Shown here piece by piece: positions 13,401-24,489 of a stretch of DNA of 64,000 nucleotides. The position numbers and the translations under genes are program-made. Positions within the stretch are counted from its first letter, which is position 1; every line of letters starts with the position of its first letter. Below the pieces are notes generated by a model, which was given only the letters and a program-made list of their open reading frames with translations, searched no databases and was not told where the DNA came from. The stretch is from assembly GCA_043228905.1 (NCBI GenBank), contig JBHGNT010000011.1:16244001-16308000 (forward strand), given 5' to 3'. The stretch is from Azolla caroliniana. Its lineage: Eukaryota; Polypodiophyta.

Positions 13401-13844
13401 TTCCAGGATCGTCTAGCTAAGCTTGAAGCTGCCTTGAGAACTGGTCTGTTATAAATGGACTTGCACGTTGTAACTATATTGTGATCTATCATTCTGTTAA
13501 CTCATTATTTAGAGATGTGCAGGAAAGGCATCAACTGATACCAGTGATTTGTTGAGCTCTCTGGTAGACCTGCGTGAAAAGATGGAAAAAGCGAAGGCAG
13601 AAATTTCTGCTGAAAGAGAACAGGTTATTTAGTGTAATGCTTTGTATCATACTGTAATGAATTATGCAAGATAAATCTGGTTCAAATGATAAAGTAACTT
13701 TTTCTTCGGAATTGGAAACAGTCAAGGAAAGAACAAGAAAGGCTTGCCATGGAGAATGCTAAGCTTCAGTATCGGATCAGTCATCTGGTTCGGTCTTTGG
13801 AAGAAGCTGATAAGATTTTGGAGAAAGCAACTACTAATCCATGA
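4421..13844 (+). CDS. Small coiled-coil protein (119 aa), four exons, 8.9-kb first intron
   Basis: Exons 4421-4519, 13407-13443, 13523-13623 and 13722-13844 join in frame (phases 0, 1, 0) with GT/AG at every junction. They give a 119-residue protein: an Ala-rich start (residues 1-10), a short acidic/hydrophobic segment (PDFLKPFHDRASLAE), then an almost continuous charged helix with heptad-like Leu spacing (AKLEAALRTG, LREKMEKAKAEI). It ends with a conserved-looking block, ENAKLQYRISHLVRSLEEAD, 20 residues in length. That block faintly resembles the ENxKLKYR helix near the N-terminus of some eukaryotic aminoacyl-tRNA synthetases, but this is too weak to name a function. There is no transit peptide or membrane segment. 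The link between exon 1 and the distal exons rests on phase and plausibility, since 8.9 kb of transposon-rich intron separates them. Family unknown to me; probably a cytosolic or nuclear scaffold-type protein. Confidence 0.72.
6598..6790. repeat. Imperfect tandem duplication of about 105 bp in intron 1
   Basis: The run TTGACC..CCTTGTCAATT..TTAACCTC..TTGGGGA..GTTCCATCA occurs twice, starting near 6598 and near 6700. The second copy is slightly diverged. Confidence 0.6.
7339..7576. repeat. Near-perfect 238-bp hairpin: 114-bp arms, 10-nt loop
   Basis: Bases 7339-7452 pair with 7463-7576 in one register without indels (paired positions sum to 14915), leaving a 10-nt loop. Arms include CTTGTAAAGTACAAGACTTT and CTGACTCCCTAGTCTGTGAC with their exact complements; only a handful of mismatches occur. 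It lies inside the TIR element. If transcribed with intron 1 of the host gene it would form a long stem. Confidence 0.85.
8587..9814. mobile_element. Second TIR element (about 1.23 kb) nested in the TIR of the first
   Basis: The ends read TAGATTGA (8587-8594) and TCAATCTA (9807-9814), an exact 8-bp inverted repeat. Further in there is weaker inverted similarity (GTATTCG-type motifs). It is flanked by TGGTCCTAACCA on the left and TGGTCCTAACTA on the right, consistent with a target duplication of 10-12 bp. The interior is AT-rich and has no recognisable transposase. Confidence 0.55.
10000..11050. other. Intronic sequence, no coding feature recognised
   Basis: Part of intron 1 of the coiled-coil gene. 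It contains the right arm of the inverted repeat (10440-10810); no other structure could be supported. Confidence 0.5.
11060..11260 (+). pseudogene. LINE endonuclease (APE-type) relic
   Basis: A frame through 11163-11250 reads RPGILMGDFNVCCEADQV; GDFN is the hallmark endonuclease motif of LINE elements. The surrounding sequence is frameshifted and stop-containing, so this is a dead fragment in intron 1 of the coiled-coil gene. Confidence 0.6.
12100..12460 (-). pseudogene. LINE reverse-transcriptase C-terminal relic
   Basis: The minus-strand frame 12452-12231 contains LSVNIDKTKVMVF followed by YTNLGVTFKG. A neighbouring frame carries LFNTLLYGVQNW at about 12150. These are the ordered motifs of the RT thumb region of I/L1-like LINEs (KTKxMxF, YLGVxF, LLYGxExW). 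Its orientation is opposite to the endonuclease relic at 11.1 kb, so it comes from a different insertion. Confidence 0.65.
12826..13230. repeat. Tandem duplication, unit about 195-205 bp
   Basis: The unit that begins GTTATATAT..GTTGAGACATCATACTAG and ends AATTTTAATGGAGTCCATCC occurs at about 12826-13010 and again at about 13021-13225, with roughly 90% similarity by eye. It lies 180 bp upstream of exon 2 of the coiled-coil gene. Confidence 0.75.
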
Positions 13845-13859
13845 ATTTTATTTGTCTAA

Positions 13860-14470
13860 TGCTTCACCTTTACGAAATATATTCGATATACAAAAATATC
13901 TTTTATTGTTGTCAGGATAGATAAGAGTGGTGAATGTATATTAGTTTGGATTTATGATAGTGTCAAACTGTTTTGCTACAATGAATTTTATTGAAAATTT
14001 AGTTGTATTAATATACAAATTTGATAATGTGATTTATGTGATGAAAACCTGAAAATATCCGGGAACTTGAAGAGGATGAGCATGCATTAGCTACAGTCAG
14101 ATCCATGGCTTGGAATTAACAATTTCAAAATTTTCAGGGCTGGATACCTCTATGGTGATAAGAACCCTAAGATTCGACTAATACACTGTATGGTGTTGCT
14201 TGAAATGTGAATAGGATGAGTTAGTGGCTGGCTATTGTCAGGTACATTGCCAAGAAGTTGAGAGCTTTCAAACTCTCAAGGATGGAAAATTTCTGCATTA
14301 TGGCAGGAATTGTTGGGGTAGAATAAACGTGCTGTATATCAAAGCTCCTAAAAAACAATTTAACCATTAGAGCGTTGACTCTGCCATTTACTTAAGTTTA
14401 ACCTGTCAACCACTCCATTAAATCTGTAACTTAAGTTGAAATTTTTTCACACCAACACTTCCCTAAGCAT
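13860..14470. other. 3' flank of coiled-coil gene, no gene recognised
   Basis: AT-rich sequence after the stop at 13842-13844, presumably 3' UTR then spacer. Short exon-like phrases (GAACTTGAAGAGGATGAG at about 14065) could be exon relics but are not linked by usable splice sites. Confidence 0.4.
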
Positions 14471-15110
14471 ATCACCTACTTCTTTTGTTGCATCCTGAGT
14501 GCTAATAGAAGCGTTAATTCCACATGCTTCTCAAGATCGAACAATATTTGCCATAGTGTTGTAGGCTTCCCTTCTCCATGATTTATTTTGTTGTGGTGAA
14601 GCCCACATAGATGTTGGAATACTTCTCTATGGTGTTTGCAACTTTGGTGCTTTTGCACAAAATGTTCCTTGCTTGGATTATTTGCAGAATGTTCAACTCT
14701 ATGTATGTAATTGCTCATCTTGCTTTGATCACTAATTGTTGGTATTTTACTGGAGTTGGTCTACTGCTTTGTGGCACTCTTAGGTCGAGTATATATCATC
14801 CATGTACCTTGGTTTTTGTAATATTCTCATTTATGGAGAGTTGTGGCCAGTTTAGCTTCTAAGATCTTGTTGGCTGCAGGTTTAGGTACATATCATCCGT
14901 GACAACATTATGAGTAGCAGGTGCTCTATTTGTGTATGTGGGGCACCATGTAGCCCATATGGTTGCACCATACACGAGGGCAAGGATGATTATGGTGTTG
15001 AATAAAATAAAATCTCCTACCCTCTTTGGAAACTACACTAAAAGCTTCTAGAAGTCTTCTTGGAGGCGTTGCTTTTGTGTAGCCTCTTTACCTGCACGTA
15101 CCCCTCACCG
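14470..15110 (-). pseudogene. Probable LINE RT-thumb relic
   Basis: Minus-strand translation near 15010-14940 gives LFNTIIILALVYGATIWA, which matches the LFxxLVxPVLLYGxExW pattern of LINE reverse transcriptases. Stops and frameshifts are frequent. The remaining sequence is too decayed to assign. Confidence 0.4.
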
Positions 15111-15685
15111 AGCATTTATATCAATCACCATAAATTTGCATGGTTACACAGGATTAAGTTTTAGTTCAGTTTAAGAACATGAACACAACATTGTTAGTAG
15201 TAAGAATGAGATGCTCCTGATAAATATAAAAAACCATTGGAATAATTTGCCTTTGCTCAGATGTAAAACAATGGAAAAAATCTTTATGCGATGATCTCAG
15301 GTTTAAATGACGAGCCTTTTGCAAGTAAATGTGAATATACTTGCACAAACATCTTGCATATACTAGATAACCATTCATTCAAATGAAACAGATAACTGGG
15401 GATCAGGGATGATAGTTAAAATGTTTAAGACAGTGCATTGTGCATAGTACATAAGTAACTGAGGAACTAAAGCAAAGCATCATCAATTTGTATTCACTTG
15501 GATAAACATATTACAGATATACACAATTGCAAAATAAACAGCATCTAAGGCTGAAAAAAGGCGTGCGTGATGGACAAGCCAAAATTTGAGCAAAATGCAT
15601 CTACTGTACAGTTTTAGCAAAATGTCATTGAATGGATGAGGCACCTAAAAATGCGCACCTCTTCACAACGAACCCTGACTTTTTA

Positions 15686-15687
<2 letters not shown>

Positions 15688-15771
<84 letters not shown>
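15688..15771. repeat. Compound (TA)n(GA)n microsatellite
   Basis: About 17 TA units (15690-15724) run directly into about 23 GA units (15725-15771), 84 bp downstream of the stop codon of the PGRL1-like gene. Confidence 0.95.
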
Positions 15772-15774
<3 letters not shown>

Positions 15775-15854
15775 ATCTTGAAGAAAACCCCTCATATAAA
15801 TTCCACTAATCCTCACAAATCAATATTTGCTACTCCGAGAAATACCATTCGTTT

Positions 15855-18538
15855 TCATTCTCGAGGAGCTAAATCTTTAGCCCGTCTCACCAAATAAATT
15901 CGACCATATGCCCATGGCCTGCCCAGTTGGGAACTTGATGGCTACAATAGTGAAAAAGAAGAAATTAAGTCTTAAATACAATGACAGCTGGCGTGGAATA
16001 CATTGTAACATACCTTAACTTTGGCATGGAATACGAGTGGCTGCTCACATACGTGACACTCAGTCTTATGTCGAGGATGTAAAGAATTATCTGTTCGTAT
16101 GAAAGTGTAAACCTACATTGCACATTAACCAGATGTATCAAACAATCTTCACTTTCGGACATGCATTGAGCTTCAGTGTGAGACTCAGATGCTTCATATA
16201 ATCTTGACTAGGACTAGGCACAAACAATGTTTCAAGGGATTTCACTGCTTTTTATCATTCTTATAATGGACCACATATTATATGCAATTCCCAAAAAGGT
16301 CGAAGTGAAATGTCAAATAGAAATGTGCACTTGCTATGTTGTGATAGAAATGTTATGAGCATGCATGTGTATACTTGCTAAGTTGGTAAGTAAAACATGA
16401 ATGCCATCCTAGATGGTGCAGAAAAACAATTTTAGATGTTGCAAGTTTTGGTCCTACTGCAATGCTATCCATCATGATTATGTGAAGATGTTAACATTAA
16501 TGCTTCGATGTTTAACAGCACGACCCCGCATAAATACAAGAACAAAAGCAGTCAATACAAGCCTAAACAAACACAATAAATCTTACCCATCAGCAAAAAT
16601 AACTGATAACTTTACATCACTGAGACCATGGAGAGATTTTCCAAAAAATCAATGACAGCTTACTTCTATAACTATACCTCTTCTCCACAACTAGGACAAC
16701 AACCTTTGAGCGCAACAAGTTCACCCCTCCAAAGGCCCTTGAGAGATTGAACTGTTGAAAAAATCAATCGATGCTTCTTATTAGTTAACTAAACATCTGA
16801 TTTCAGAGGCTTCAACATCAACATATGCGACTTTGGCAGCTTACACGCAGCTGTTGCTACAGGTACACCGATGGCAAATCCAATGGTAACTGTTATAGAT
16901 GCATTCAATGCTAATCCAATATGTGATGTTGCTGGAGGTCTCTGGTGATAGACAAAGGAAGACACCACATCTTCACACACCTTGCTGAAAGCACATGCAG
17001 ATGGACCCAATGCAGCCACAAGACCAATCACCAGAAACATTGTCCATACACTAGCTAATGCCATCACCTGAGAATCATCGACCTGTTCATCCTCCCTCCA
17101 TACCGACAATCGACTCAGTATGCCTATTAATGGAGACAGGAAAAAACTCTGAAATAACCCTGAGTTTCTCCTTATTTTGTTATTTCCTGAAAGGATGATA
17201 ATATGGTCACGTCATCCCCTTTTTCTATCTTTCAGTGGTTGATCCATAGGCATTTCAGAGTCTTTCCCTGGAGATCAATGTGCCATAAAAACGAATGAAA
17301 CATGGCATTCATAAAAAGCAATGGGCTTACCTCAGCATCAGCATAGACAGATAACCGCTTGAGGCTGCAACGAGGATACTTTAAAACAAGCTTTGATCCG
17401 TACCACCTCAACCTAACCTGGTTGGGATCCCAAACATGTTTTTGAAGTTCATTAAAGCTGAGGATAGATGCTCTTTTTTCAATCAGACATAAACTTACTA
17501 CAGACCCTTTGGTAAACAACTTTTCAAGGCAGACCTATTGAAGGGTTTTCATGGACTGGTTCTTCAAGATGATGAAATTCATCTGCTGTTTCTCTTAGTT
17601 ATAGCCTTATGTACTAATGTCATGCCAATATCATCCACAATGATCAGTATGTCACAGCTACCAAAGTTATTATGAAAAACTTTATTTTTCCCAACCAAAA
17701 GAAATTTCTAGTTACCAAAAGGTGACTTCTAGTTACAAAAGATACTTAAATACATGACAAACACAATTTTTGGATCAGGAGCATTGTTTTCATACCTCGA
17801 CTTTATCAAACATATCGTCCAAAATTAATGGTTTTCCATTATAGTAAGAGTCACGTGCCTGTAGACAAAAAGTACCATCAATTCTTATACTTCGGAATAA
17901 AGACAAAGATGCAGTGTAAAGTTATTGTTCATAATTGATCACCTTACGATGCATTAATATTATTACCATCTACACTACTGCATCACGGGTAGTGCAGAGA
18001 TGGATAAAACTAGATGCAGATTCCTCTATTAGCATCTTCAACTAGAAATATCGAGTTAAATGAACCAAGTTTAAAGACTGTATTCAACCCACAAATTCTC
18101 TTAAATGAACAAAATTAAAAGACCTTGACACACAATTCTCTAAGAAGGCGTAACAAGTTTAAAGGCTGCAATTCTATACACCAAAATTATCTCCTAAAGC
18201 TAGCAAATGAGAAGAAATACCTGTTGATATAAGGCTTCTAATCTGTCCTTATCTGCAGTCTCAACAGGCCCAACGAATACACAGGAAGGACCTTCGGTCA
18301 GAAAGGGATCAAAAGAACTCTGTAGAGCAGAAACCTTAGTAAGGACAGATCCGTCTGATCCACTTATACTTCTGTTCTCTCTGACATATTTGGATATGGA
18401 AGGAAATCTCGCCTTAGAAAGGCCAGATATTGCTTCTTGTCGGAGTCTGAAGCTTGAGCTGGAACAGAGATGTCTAGGTCCGGCCACGAATCTGTGACGA
18501 AAAAGCTGCTGCTGCTGCTGCTGCGAGTGGAGAAGCAT
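15855..18538 (-). CDS. PGRL1-like (PGR5-like A type) chloroplast membrane protein, seven exons
   Basis: Exons on the minus strand: 18221-18538, 17796-17858, 17331-17417, about 17148 (or 17082)-16845, 16678-16751, 16014-16112 and 15855-15941. They give 343 aa, or 321 aa with the shorter exon 4. The N-terminus is Ser/Arg/Gln-rich and lacks acids, like a plastid transit peptide. The core motif series RLEALYQQARDSYYNG, DDMFDKVEVRLRWYGS, YPRCSLKRLSVYADAE is diagnostic of PGRL1-related proteins. Two hydrophobic helices follow (MFLVIGLVAALG and ITVTIGFAIGVPVA). Then come a CCPSCGEE knuckle, CHVCEQ and a C-terminal WAYGRIYLVRRAKDL. PGRL1 takes part in cyclic electron flow around photosystem I; the function of this paralogous branch is less clear. 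The exon 4 acceptor is ambiguous: two AG sites keep the frame. Confidence 0.85.
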
Positions 18539-18635
18539 GGCGATGGCGCAGCTATGTATCCATGAATGTTAGGTAATGAGGATTACGATATCAGGGTAGT
18601 ACGATTAGGTTAATAGGGTTACGCACTGGGCTTCT

Positions 18636-18668
18636 GGTTTAGGGTTAGGGTTAGGGTTAGGGTTAGGG
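18636..18668. repeat. Short interstitial telomere-like tract (one TTTAGGG then four TTAGGG)
   Basis: GGTTTAGGG is followed by TTAGGG units about 100 bp upstream of the ATG of the PGRL1-like gene, reading CCCTAA/AAACCCTAA (telo-box) on the gene's own strand. Telo-boxes are known promoter elements of many plant genes; the longer TTAGGG run is unusual. Confidence 0.85.
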
Positions 18669-18699
18669 CTACGGAGGTCTCAAAGGAAATGACGGGACG

Positions 18700-21263
18700 G
18701 GAGGGGTTGTGTGTGTATGCGTGCGCGCGTGTGTGAAGGGGTCTTGAGGGTGTTTCCATGGCTCACGGAGTTCCATGTCAGCAAGAAGAAAAATCTATGT
18801 ATGCATAATAGCCAGCCCCCTTCAGAAAAATAGCCCTCATATTTCCTCAAATTCCAGATCTGGCCACAACCCTTCTAGTTCAATCTTCTCCTTCCCATTT
18901 TCGCCCGAAGAAAACACGAATGTGAATGTGAATGTTATTTAAGAGCCAATTGTCAGTGTGCACGATGTCATGCTAAAATTAATGAGCGATTTTGATCACG
19001 AGTGCCATGTCAACCCCATGGCTGCAGCCTTCAACCCACGTGCCATTAGTGTTGCGAAATGGATTCCTTCCAACACTCTTGTTTTTTCTTTTGGCTTCGG
19101 TTGAACAATATTTTTGCTCGAATATCTCATTATGCCCCTTTCATGATCAACCTTGGGCACCTTGTTATTAGCTATTCAATCCAACTAATAAGCTACTCTT
19201 GTTGTATATTTGATTAGGTTATTGCCATACTTCTACTCAATGACCATGAATCTACCTTGGCTATTGAGGGGGGTTTATATTGTAAGAGGGAGGCATCTCC
19301 TTGGGGAGATTCATGTTTGTATGTAAGGGAAGCATCCTCTTTGGGATCTCCTCAACTATTGTGACAAGTCAAGTGAGAAAACATGCATAGTTAAGGATGT
19401 GACTTGGTATGGGTTCCATCTATTGCTTTGCTAAGAGGGTTAAACACCATAATACAGGCATTGATTTGCAATTACAATTGACCAATGGCATTTTCTAGCT
19501 CCTCTCCGAGATGAGCCTCAACAAACTTCAATTGGAGGTTAAACACTTAGGGAATCCTACTATGAGTTATGTCAATTACCAAGGCAACAACCATGCCATT
19601 GGGTCCAAGGATGTCCCCATCAACTTGCAAAGACGCAAGTGAGAAAGTGTTGCCCTTAGAAATGAAGAGGAAACTTATGGTGGCTTGGGGTCAAAAGTTT
19701 GGTGAGGACATCACCACATGAAGATGATGCATGGAAGAATGCCTACATTGTGGGAGGATCTTGATTTGCTCTATGGTGGATTTTTTCATGGGATGAACTC
19801 TTGTATAAGTGTTGTGGTCAAGTAGGAACTCTAGGTGAGTGACTAGGCCACCTTTTTCATATCTTAAATTATTCTTTTGGTTCTTACATTCTCTATGCAA
19901 GTAAGAAAAATGAGTTTTTTCAATATTTTTGGCTCTTAATTTCTTGCACACCACTTGCCACATATCTTGTCCTTGAGCAAGATGTGAGTTGTGCTTCATT
20001 TTACTTATGTAAGACTTCTCCCCACCTTGCTGTGAAAGCATTATTTATTATATGCTATAATATGATTTATTACTCCAATTATTCTTCTAGTGACCCATCT
20101 CATAATTGTGTGTCCATGTGATTTTGCCCCTATTATTGCACACTGCATTCGATGACCTTTTGGATTTCATTTTCGTCAGTTGAGTACCTTTTGATTCTCA
20201 AGCAAGAGGTTTGGTTCAATCACCTCTTCCCCAACTCTTTTAGCATGAACTAGCTCAAAGTTTTGTTTCCCAAAAAGGTTTAATGACTAGTTCTTAGAGA
20301 GTTTCAACTTCTTAGTTCCCTTGGGCGTCCAATGTTTGTTTGACATTCCTATCAAGATATGAATTCACATATGGTGTTTGTTCATGTTAGATTTCATGGC
20401 TCAAACAACGCTTCAAGAAAATTGGGGTATGTATGCCTTTAGATTCTATAACATGTCCTCAAACGAAAGTTTTGAGATAAGGTTGACTCAAGCAAGTGGA
20501 AGTTCTTCCCTAAATCAAAATTCCTGACCTTTGTCCAAGCAAGCAATTTGCATCAAAGGTTGCATGATTTTGATTTAAGTTCAAAGGTTGCAAAATTCTT
20601 GAGTGTTGGCCCTAGGTTCATAGGTTGTCAAGTAATAAATCTCTATTCAAGTCAACCAGTTCACCTACAAAGCAATGTCAAGTCACTCGTTCCCATATTA
20701 AGTAAAATTAATCATCTCCATAGATGCAACGTATCACATAATATTAAATTTATCAATATTTTTTCAGAATAAAAATTAACACATTCACGAGAACAACAAG
20801 CATACATCTTTGACATAATCCGAAGTTTTCTTAGGGACATAACATTCAAGTTCTTAATCTCGAGACCAATTTGTGGTCACAGCGTGGCACCACATCAAGC
20901 GAGAAATCCATAAACAAAAGGAATGGAAAGAAGTGATTTAGAACAGGTACAATAACTTTATTTATTTGTGAGAGACAAAGTTGATATCAAGGGAATGAAA
21001 AAGCTACAACATAAAGAGGTGATGTGCCTCAGATACATTGGAATGCAATGCCACTGGGAAGAACTGCACCCACCTTTGCAAAAAGAGTATGGAAAATCAT
21101 GTGACACATATATGGCTTTTGGTTGTGCCTATACAGTAGGAGCGTATGGTAGCAAAATATGCTTTTAGCAAAAACATTGATGAAGATGAACACTGTTTCT
21201 TTGGTTTGTTTACAATACAGATTACAAGTACACACTGGAAAAGAAATTGGATTCATACCCCTC
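18700..21263. other. Intergenic between PGRL1-like and TL15-like genes
   Basis: AT-rich spacer. A minus-strand open frame at 20041-19691 (116 aa) is uninterrupted but has no recognisable motif and no supporting splice context. The part nearest 21263 should be the 3' UTR of the TL15-like gene. No RNA gene was recognised. Confidence 0.5.
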
Positions 21264-24200
21264 TCAACTCTTACAGCCCAGATCAAGTCTAGCATCTTCT
21301 GAAATGGTTGTGTTTCTACATAGCTTTTGCAGGTCTACATAACCAATGAGAACATCCTCAAAGTTAATATCTGCTAAATTTGCATTAACAAAAGTGGAGC
21401 CCGAGAGTATAGCATTCTTAAAATTAGCCCCCTGCAAGTCAGCGCCATCAAATACAACCCGGTCCAGAACAGCATTGGTAAAGTTAGTCCCTACAAAAGA
21501 AGAGGTTTGAGAAATTAATATGTAGCAAATACATCAGTGCCCATCCAATACTTCAACATTTACTATCATGAATATGATAAACTAGCACTTATGCACTCAC
21601 CTTTAAAGCTTGCACCTACTGCATATGCTTTAGACATCGTGACTTCTGTCATATCTGCACCATCAAACTTTGCATCTGGCATCAGAGCTGCAGACAATGT
21701 CTTGCCCTTCAGATTTGTTTTGTCATTTTGATAATCACAGAAACGCAAGTCAAGAAGTGTATCTGCTACTCCATTTGCTTGACCTATCGTGTTTCCCACA
21801 AATGCCTTCTCACATCGATTTGGATCTGTCGAAAGAGGTGGAAGTTTCTGCATCCAGCATAATAATATCAACAGTGTGCAGGTAATATGATACAAGCCTC
21901 ATCTAAAAGGTGTTAGTGGTGCCGGTCATCTTATGCCTACCACTGAAGATGCAGCCAAACTGGGAACTGCAGACCACATATTCAACACAGCAGCTGCAGC
22001 ACAAAGCCCACAACCAACCTGCCTAGTTATCTTAGAGATCTCTTCTCCCTCGAGGAAAGTTTGAGCTCGAGCTGAACATCCATTATACACAGTAGGATTC
22101 AGTCCCTCTCTCTCTTTCTCTCTCTCAAACACACACAATCTTAGTAATTGCATATGAAAAACACTACAATGTTATTGTGACTAATTTAGTGTTGCCAATA
22201 CTTGTAGTGGGACATGTTGAAGAACCAGTAGCCAGGAAGAACACTCTACCAAGAAGAGGATCTCCACTTGTTCCAATAATCAGATTTGCCAAATTAATAC
22301 TCCAAATTCCATAAATATGCCGTAACTCCATGCCTATCATTAAACATGAAGGTGTTGCACATATCCCAATTATGACCTGATTCTCAATACCTCAAAAAAG
22401 AGATCAAATGACCTTCATCTCTGATTTTTGGTTAATCATTGTATATTCCATATATACCCATTGCCTTGGTGTTATGTAACAACATACAAAAATCTGCCCA
22501 ATCTTGGACAGACCAGTTCCATTGTGGACTTTGCAGCAATATTAAGGAACTGTTGCTGAAGCAAAGGGATCAGCAATGGTAATCAAGGGATATCAAGGTG
22601 TTAATAAGCAAGACGATTCTCCAATCAATTTATGTTCTAATAGTTTATTTCTTGTTTAATTATCATACTCATCCTGTGTTAACCGGTTGTAGCCGGTAGT
22701 ATCCTCAACAGATATTTGGTCAGCTTGACATGAACTGGAGCGGCAAGGTGAGATGGAGGATTAACAAGAGATTCAAAGGACAATGGTGGTCACTTAATCA
22801 ATTTTCCTGGATGTTCCATGAGGAGGACAACATTGCCAGCATGAGAAGGACAATCAGCCAACTTGATGTGCGGAAAATTTCCGAGTTCCTAAAGTCTACA
22901 ACATGAAAATGAAGGAAAAAGTGGTAGGAAAAATTACTTGCTTTAAACAAGTGGCACAGGAAAATTTGCAAAGTCGAATTAGTGAGCTAAAATCTGCCCA
23001 CTTGAGCTAATTTTGAGCACTGCTCAATAAGCTTTCCCTCCACGACCTGGCAAGGATGAATCTACATCATTTCGTTGAATGGGTGGAATCAGATGGGAAA
23101 AATACAGTCACTCGAAATCTGCAATTTGGGTTATAGCTCACCAATTTGGCTTTACAAATTCAGTCTTCATTCAATCAAAGTGAGATTTTTTTCCTATTTC
23201 TTAGACTCCTTTCTGTTGCATCTCTTTGTTGTAGACCTTTAGGAAATTTTGATGTTCTTCCTGTTAAAATAGTCACCTGGCTGAATGTTTGACTGTCCTT
23301 CCCATGTCATCATGTTGTCCAGGTCTTGAAATATTTATTCAACAACTGCCATCATCCTCATAATCTCCAGTTGATAATCCAGCTCTCCTTGCTGCCTCAA
23401 TTCACATTGACTTCACTAAATATTGAGTAGATTTATGAGCTTAGGCACCCGGAGTGGAACCGAGGAGGTTTTGGGCAAACGAAAGAGGGAAAAAGCGAGA
23501 AATTTAATAATTTGTTAGACAAAATTAATTGAGGAATCTCTATTGTATTGTGAATAGCTACAATTGGATTGATAGATATGGATTAAACCCTAGCTACAAA
23601 GACTAACAATGCTTGGGACTGTTTAAGTTGTTGAAGGACAAAAATACAACCACAAAAACCCTCATATATATTCTACACGCATGTGTACATGGAGAGAGAG
23701 AAAGAGAGACAGAGATCTAGAGCAGATGGATGTTGCTCAGTTGATAAGGTGTCCCGCAGAGACCAGAAGGTCGTGTGTTATAAACACTTACGTTCCACAA
23801 GGTCAGCTAGTAAATTGTGCAAGCACGAGATACAAACCAGATATGTACTATTACCAAAGGTTAACAAGTGAGGATAATTTCATTCGCATAATGTAGAAGA
23901 TCGAAGCCAAGCAACAGTTTATGGTGAACAACGGTGTTTCTAACAATGAAAATGCACAATGCCATTGGGCATACCATGGCTATTCACCAGTAGCAAAGGC
24001 ACTACTTGCGATCGTATTTTTTGGTCACAAGACACAAACCAGGCCTGTGCTATTACCAAAGATTAACAAGTGAGGATAAATTCATTCATATAATGTAGAA
24101 GATTAAAGCCAAGCAACGGCTCATGGTGAACAATGGCAATTCTAACCACGACAATGCACGATTAAAATGAGCATACCACGGCGATTAACCAATGGCAAAG

Positions 24201-24483
24201 GCACAAAGTTGGAATCGTGTTTTTTCTTTCAGTTAGGAGGGGGGAAACCGACTGTTTTTTCTTTCAGTTAGGAGGGGGAAACCGACAAATTGCAAGAGTG
24301 ATCATAGTAGAAAAAGCTACGGTGTCTCTGTCTACATTACACCTCTACTCAGCGATGGATCATACCTGGAGAGGGGTAGTGAACAGCATGGGGGGCTTTG
24401 AAGGTGTTGCAGGAGAGAAGGCTTCTTGAGTTGTTGTCCCCAGCAAGGAAGGAAGAGACGCGTAGACAGGAGGAGGAGGCCAT
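21264..24483 (-). CDS. Thylakoid lumenal 15 kDa protein 1-like pentapeptide-repeat protein, four exons
   Basis: Exons on the minus strand: 24366-24483, 21941 to about 22119, 21601-21847 and 21264-21490 (phases 1, 0, 1), giving 256 aa. Exon 1 is a Ser-rich plastid transit peptide (MASSSCLRVSSF). Exon 2 encodes a hydrophobic thylakoid-transfer segment (GCGLCAAAAVLNMW) ending in Ala-rich SLAASS, a plausible lumenal cleavage site. The mature part carries PLSTDPNRCEKAFVGNTIGQ, LDLRFCDY and LKGKTLSAALMPDAKF. Pentapeptide A(D/N)LxG/F-type repeats follow (GADMTEV, GADLQGANFKNAIL, NANLADINF), then IGYVDLQKLCRN and a C-terminal LGCK. This agrees closely with the plant TL15 lumen protein, a right-handed pentapeptide beta-helix whose exact role is not settled. 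The exon 2 acceptor falls in a GA/TC microsatellite and is placed by phase only. Confidence 0.88.
23722..23830 (+). mobile_element. tRNA-derived SINE head (relic) in TL15-like intron 1
   Basis: GGATGTTGCTCAGTTGATAA is an A-box-like tRNA D-arm. It is followed by AGAGACCAGAAGGTCGTG and a degraded B box. The same order and wording occur at 39824, so the two are copies of one tRNA-related family. Confidence 0.5.
23829..24215. repeat. Two-unit tandem repeat, period about 200 bp
   Basis: GATACAAACCAGATATGTAC.. at 23829 recurs as GACACAAACCAGGCCTGTGC.. at 24029. Both continue through TATTACCAAAG, TTAACAAGTGAGGATAA, ATAATGTAGAAGAT and AAGCCAAGCAAC. It lies in intron 1 of the TL15-like gene, next to the SINE head. 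Confidence 0.8.
24219..24287. repeat. 33-34-bp tandem duplication
   Basis: TTTTTTCTTTCAGTTAGGAG followed by GGGGAAACCGAC occurs twice in succession, about 80 bp from the donor of exon 1 of the TL15-like gene. It duplicates a TTTCAG acceptor-like sequence, although on the strand opposite to the gene. Confidence 0.85.
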
Positions 24484-24489
24484 GGTAGA

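Noticed and set aside
18636-18668. True chromosome end or neo-telomere
   Set aside because: Only about five units, and unique sequence with genes continues on both sides.
19691-20041. 116-aa minus-strand open frame between the PGRL1-like and TL15-like genes
   Set aside because: No recognisable domain, no splice or promoter context; not strong enough to call a gene.
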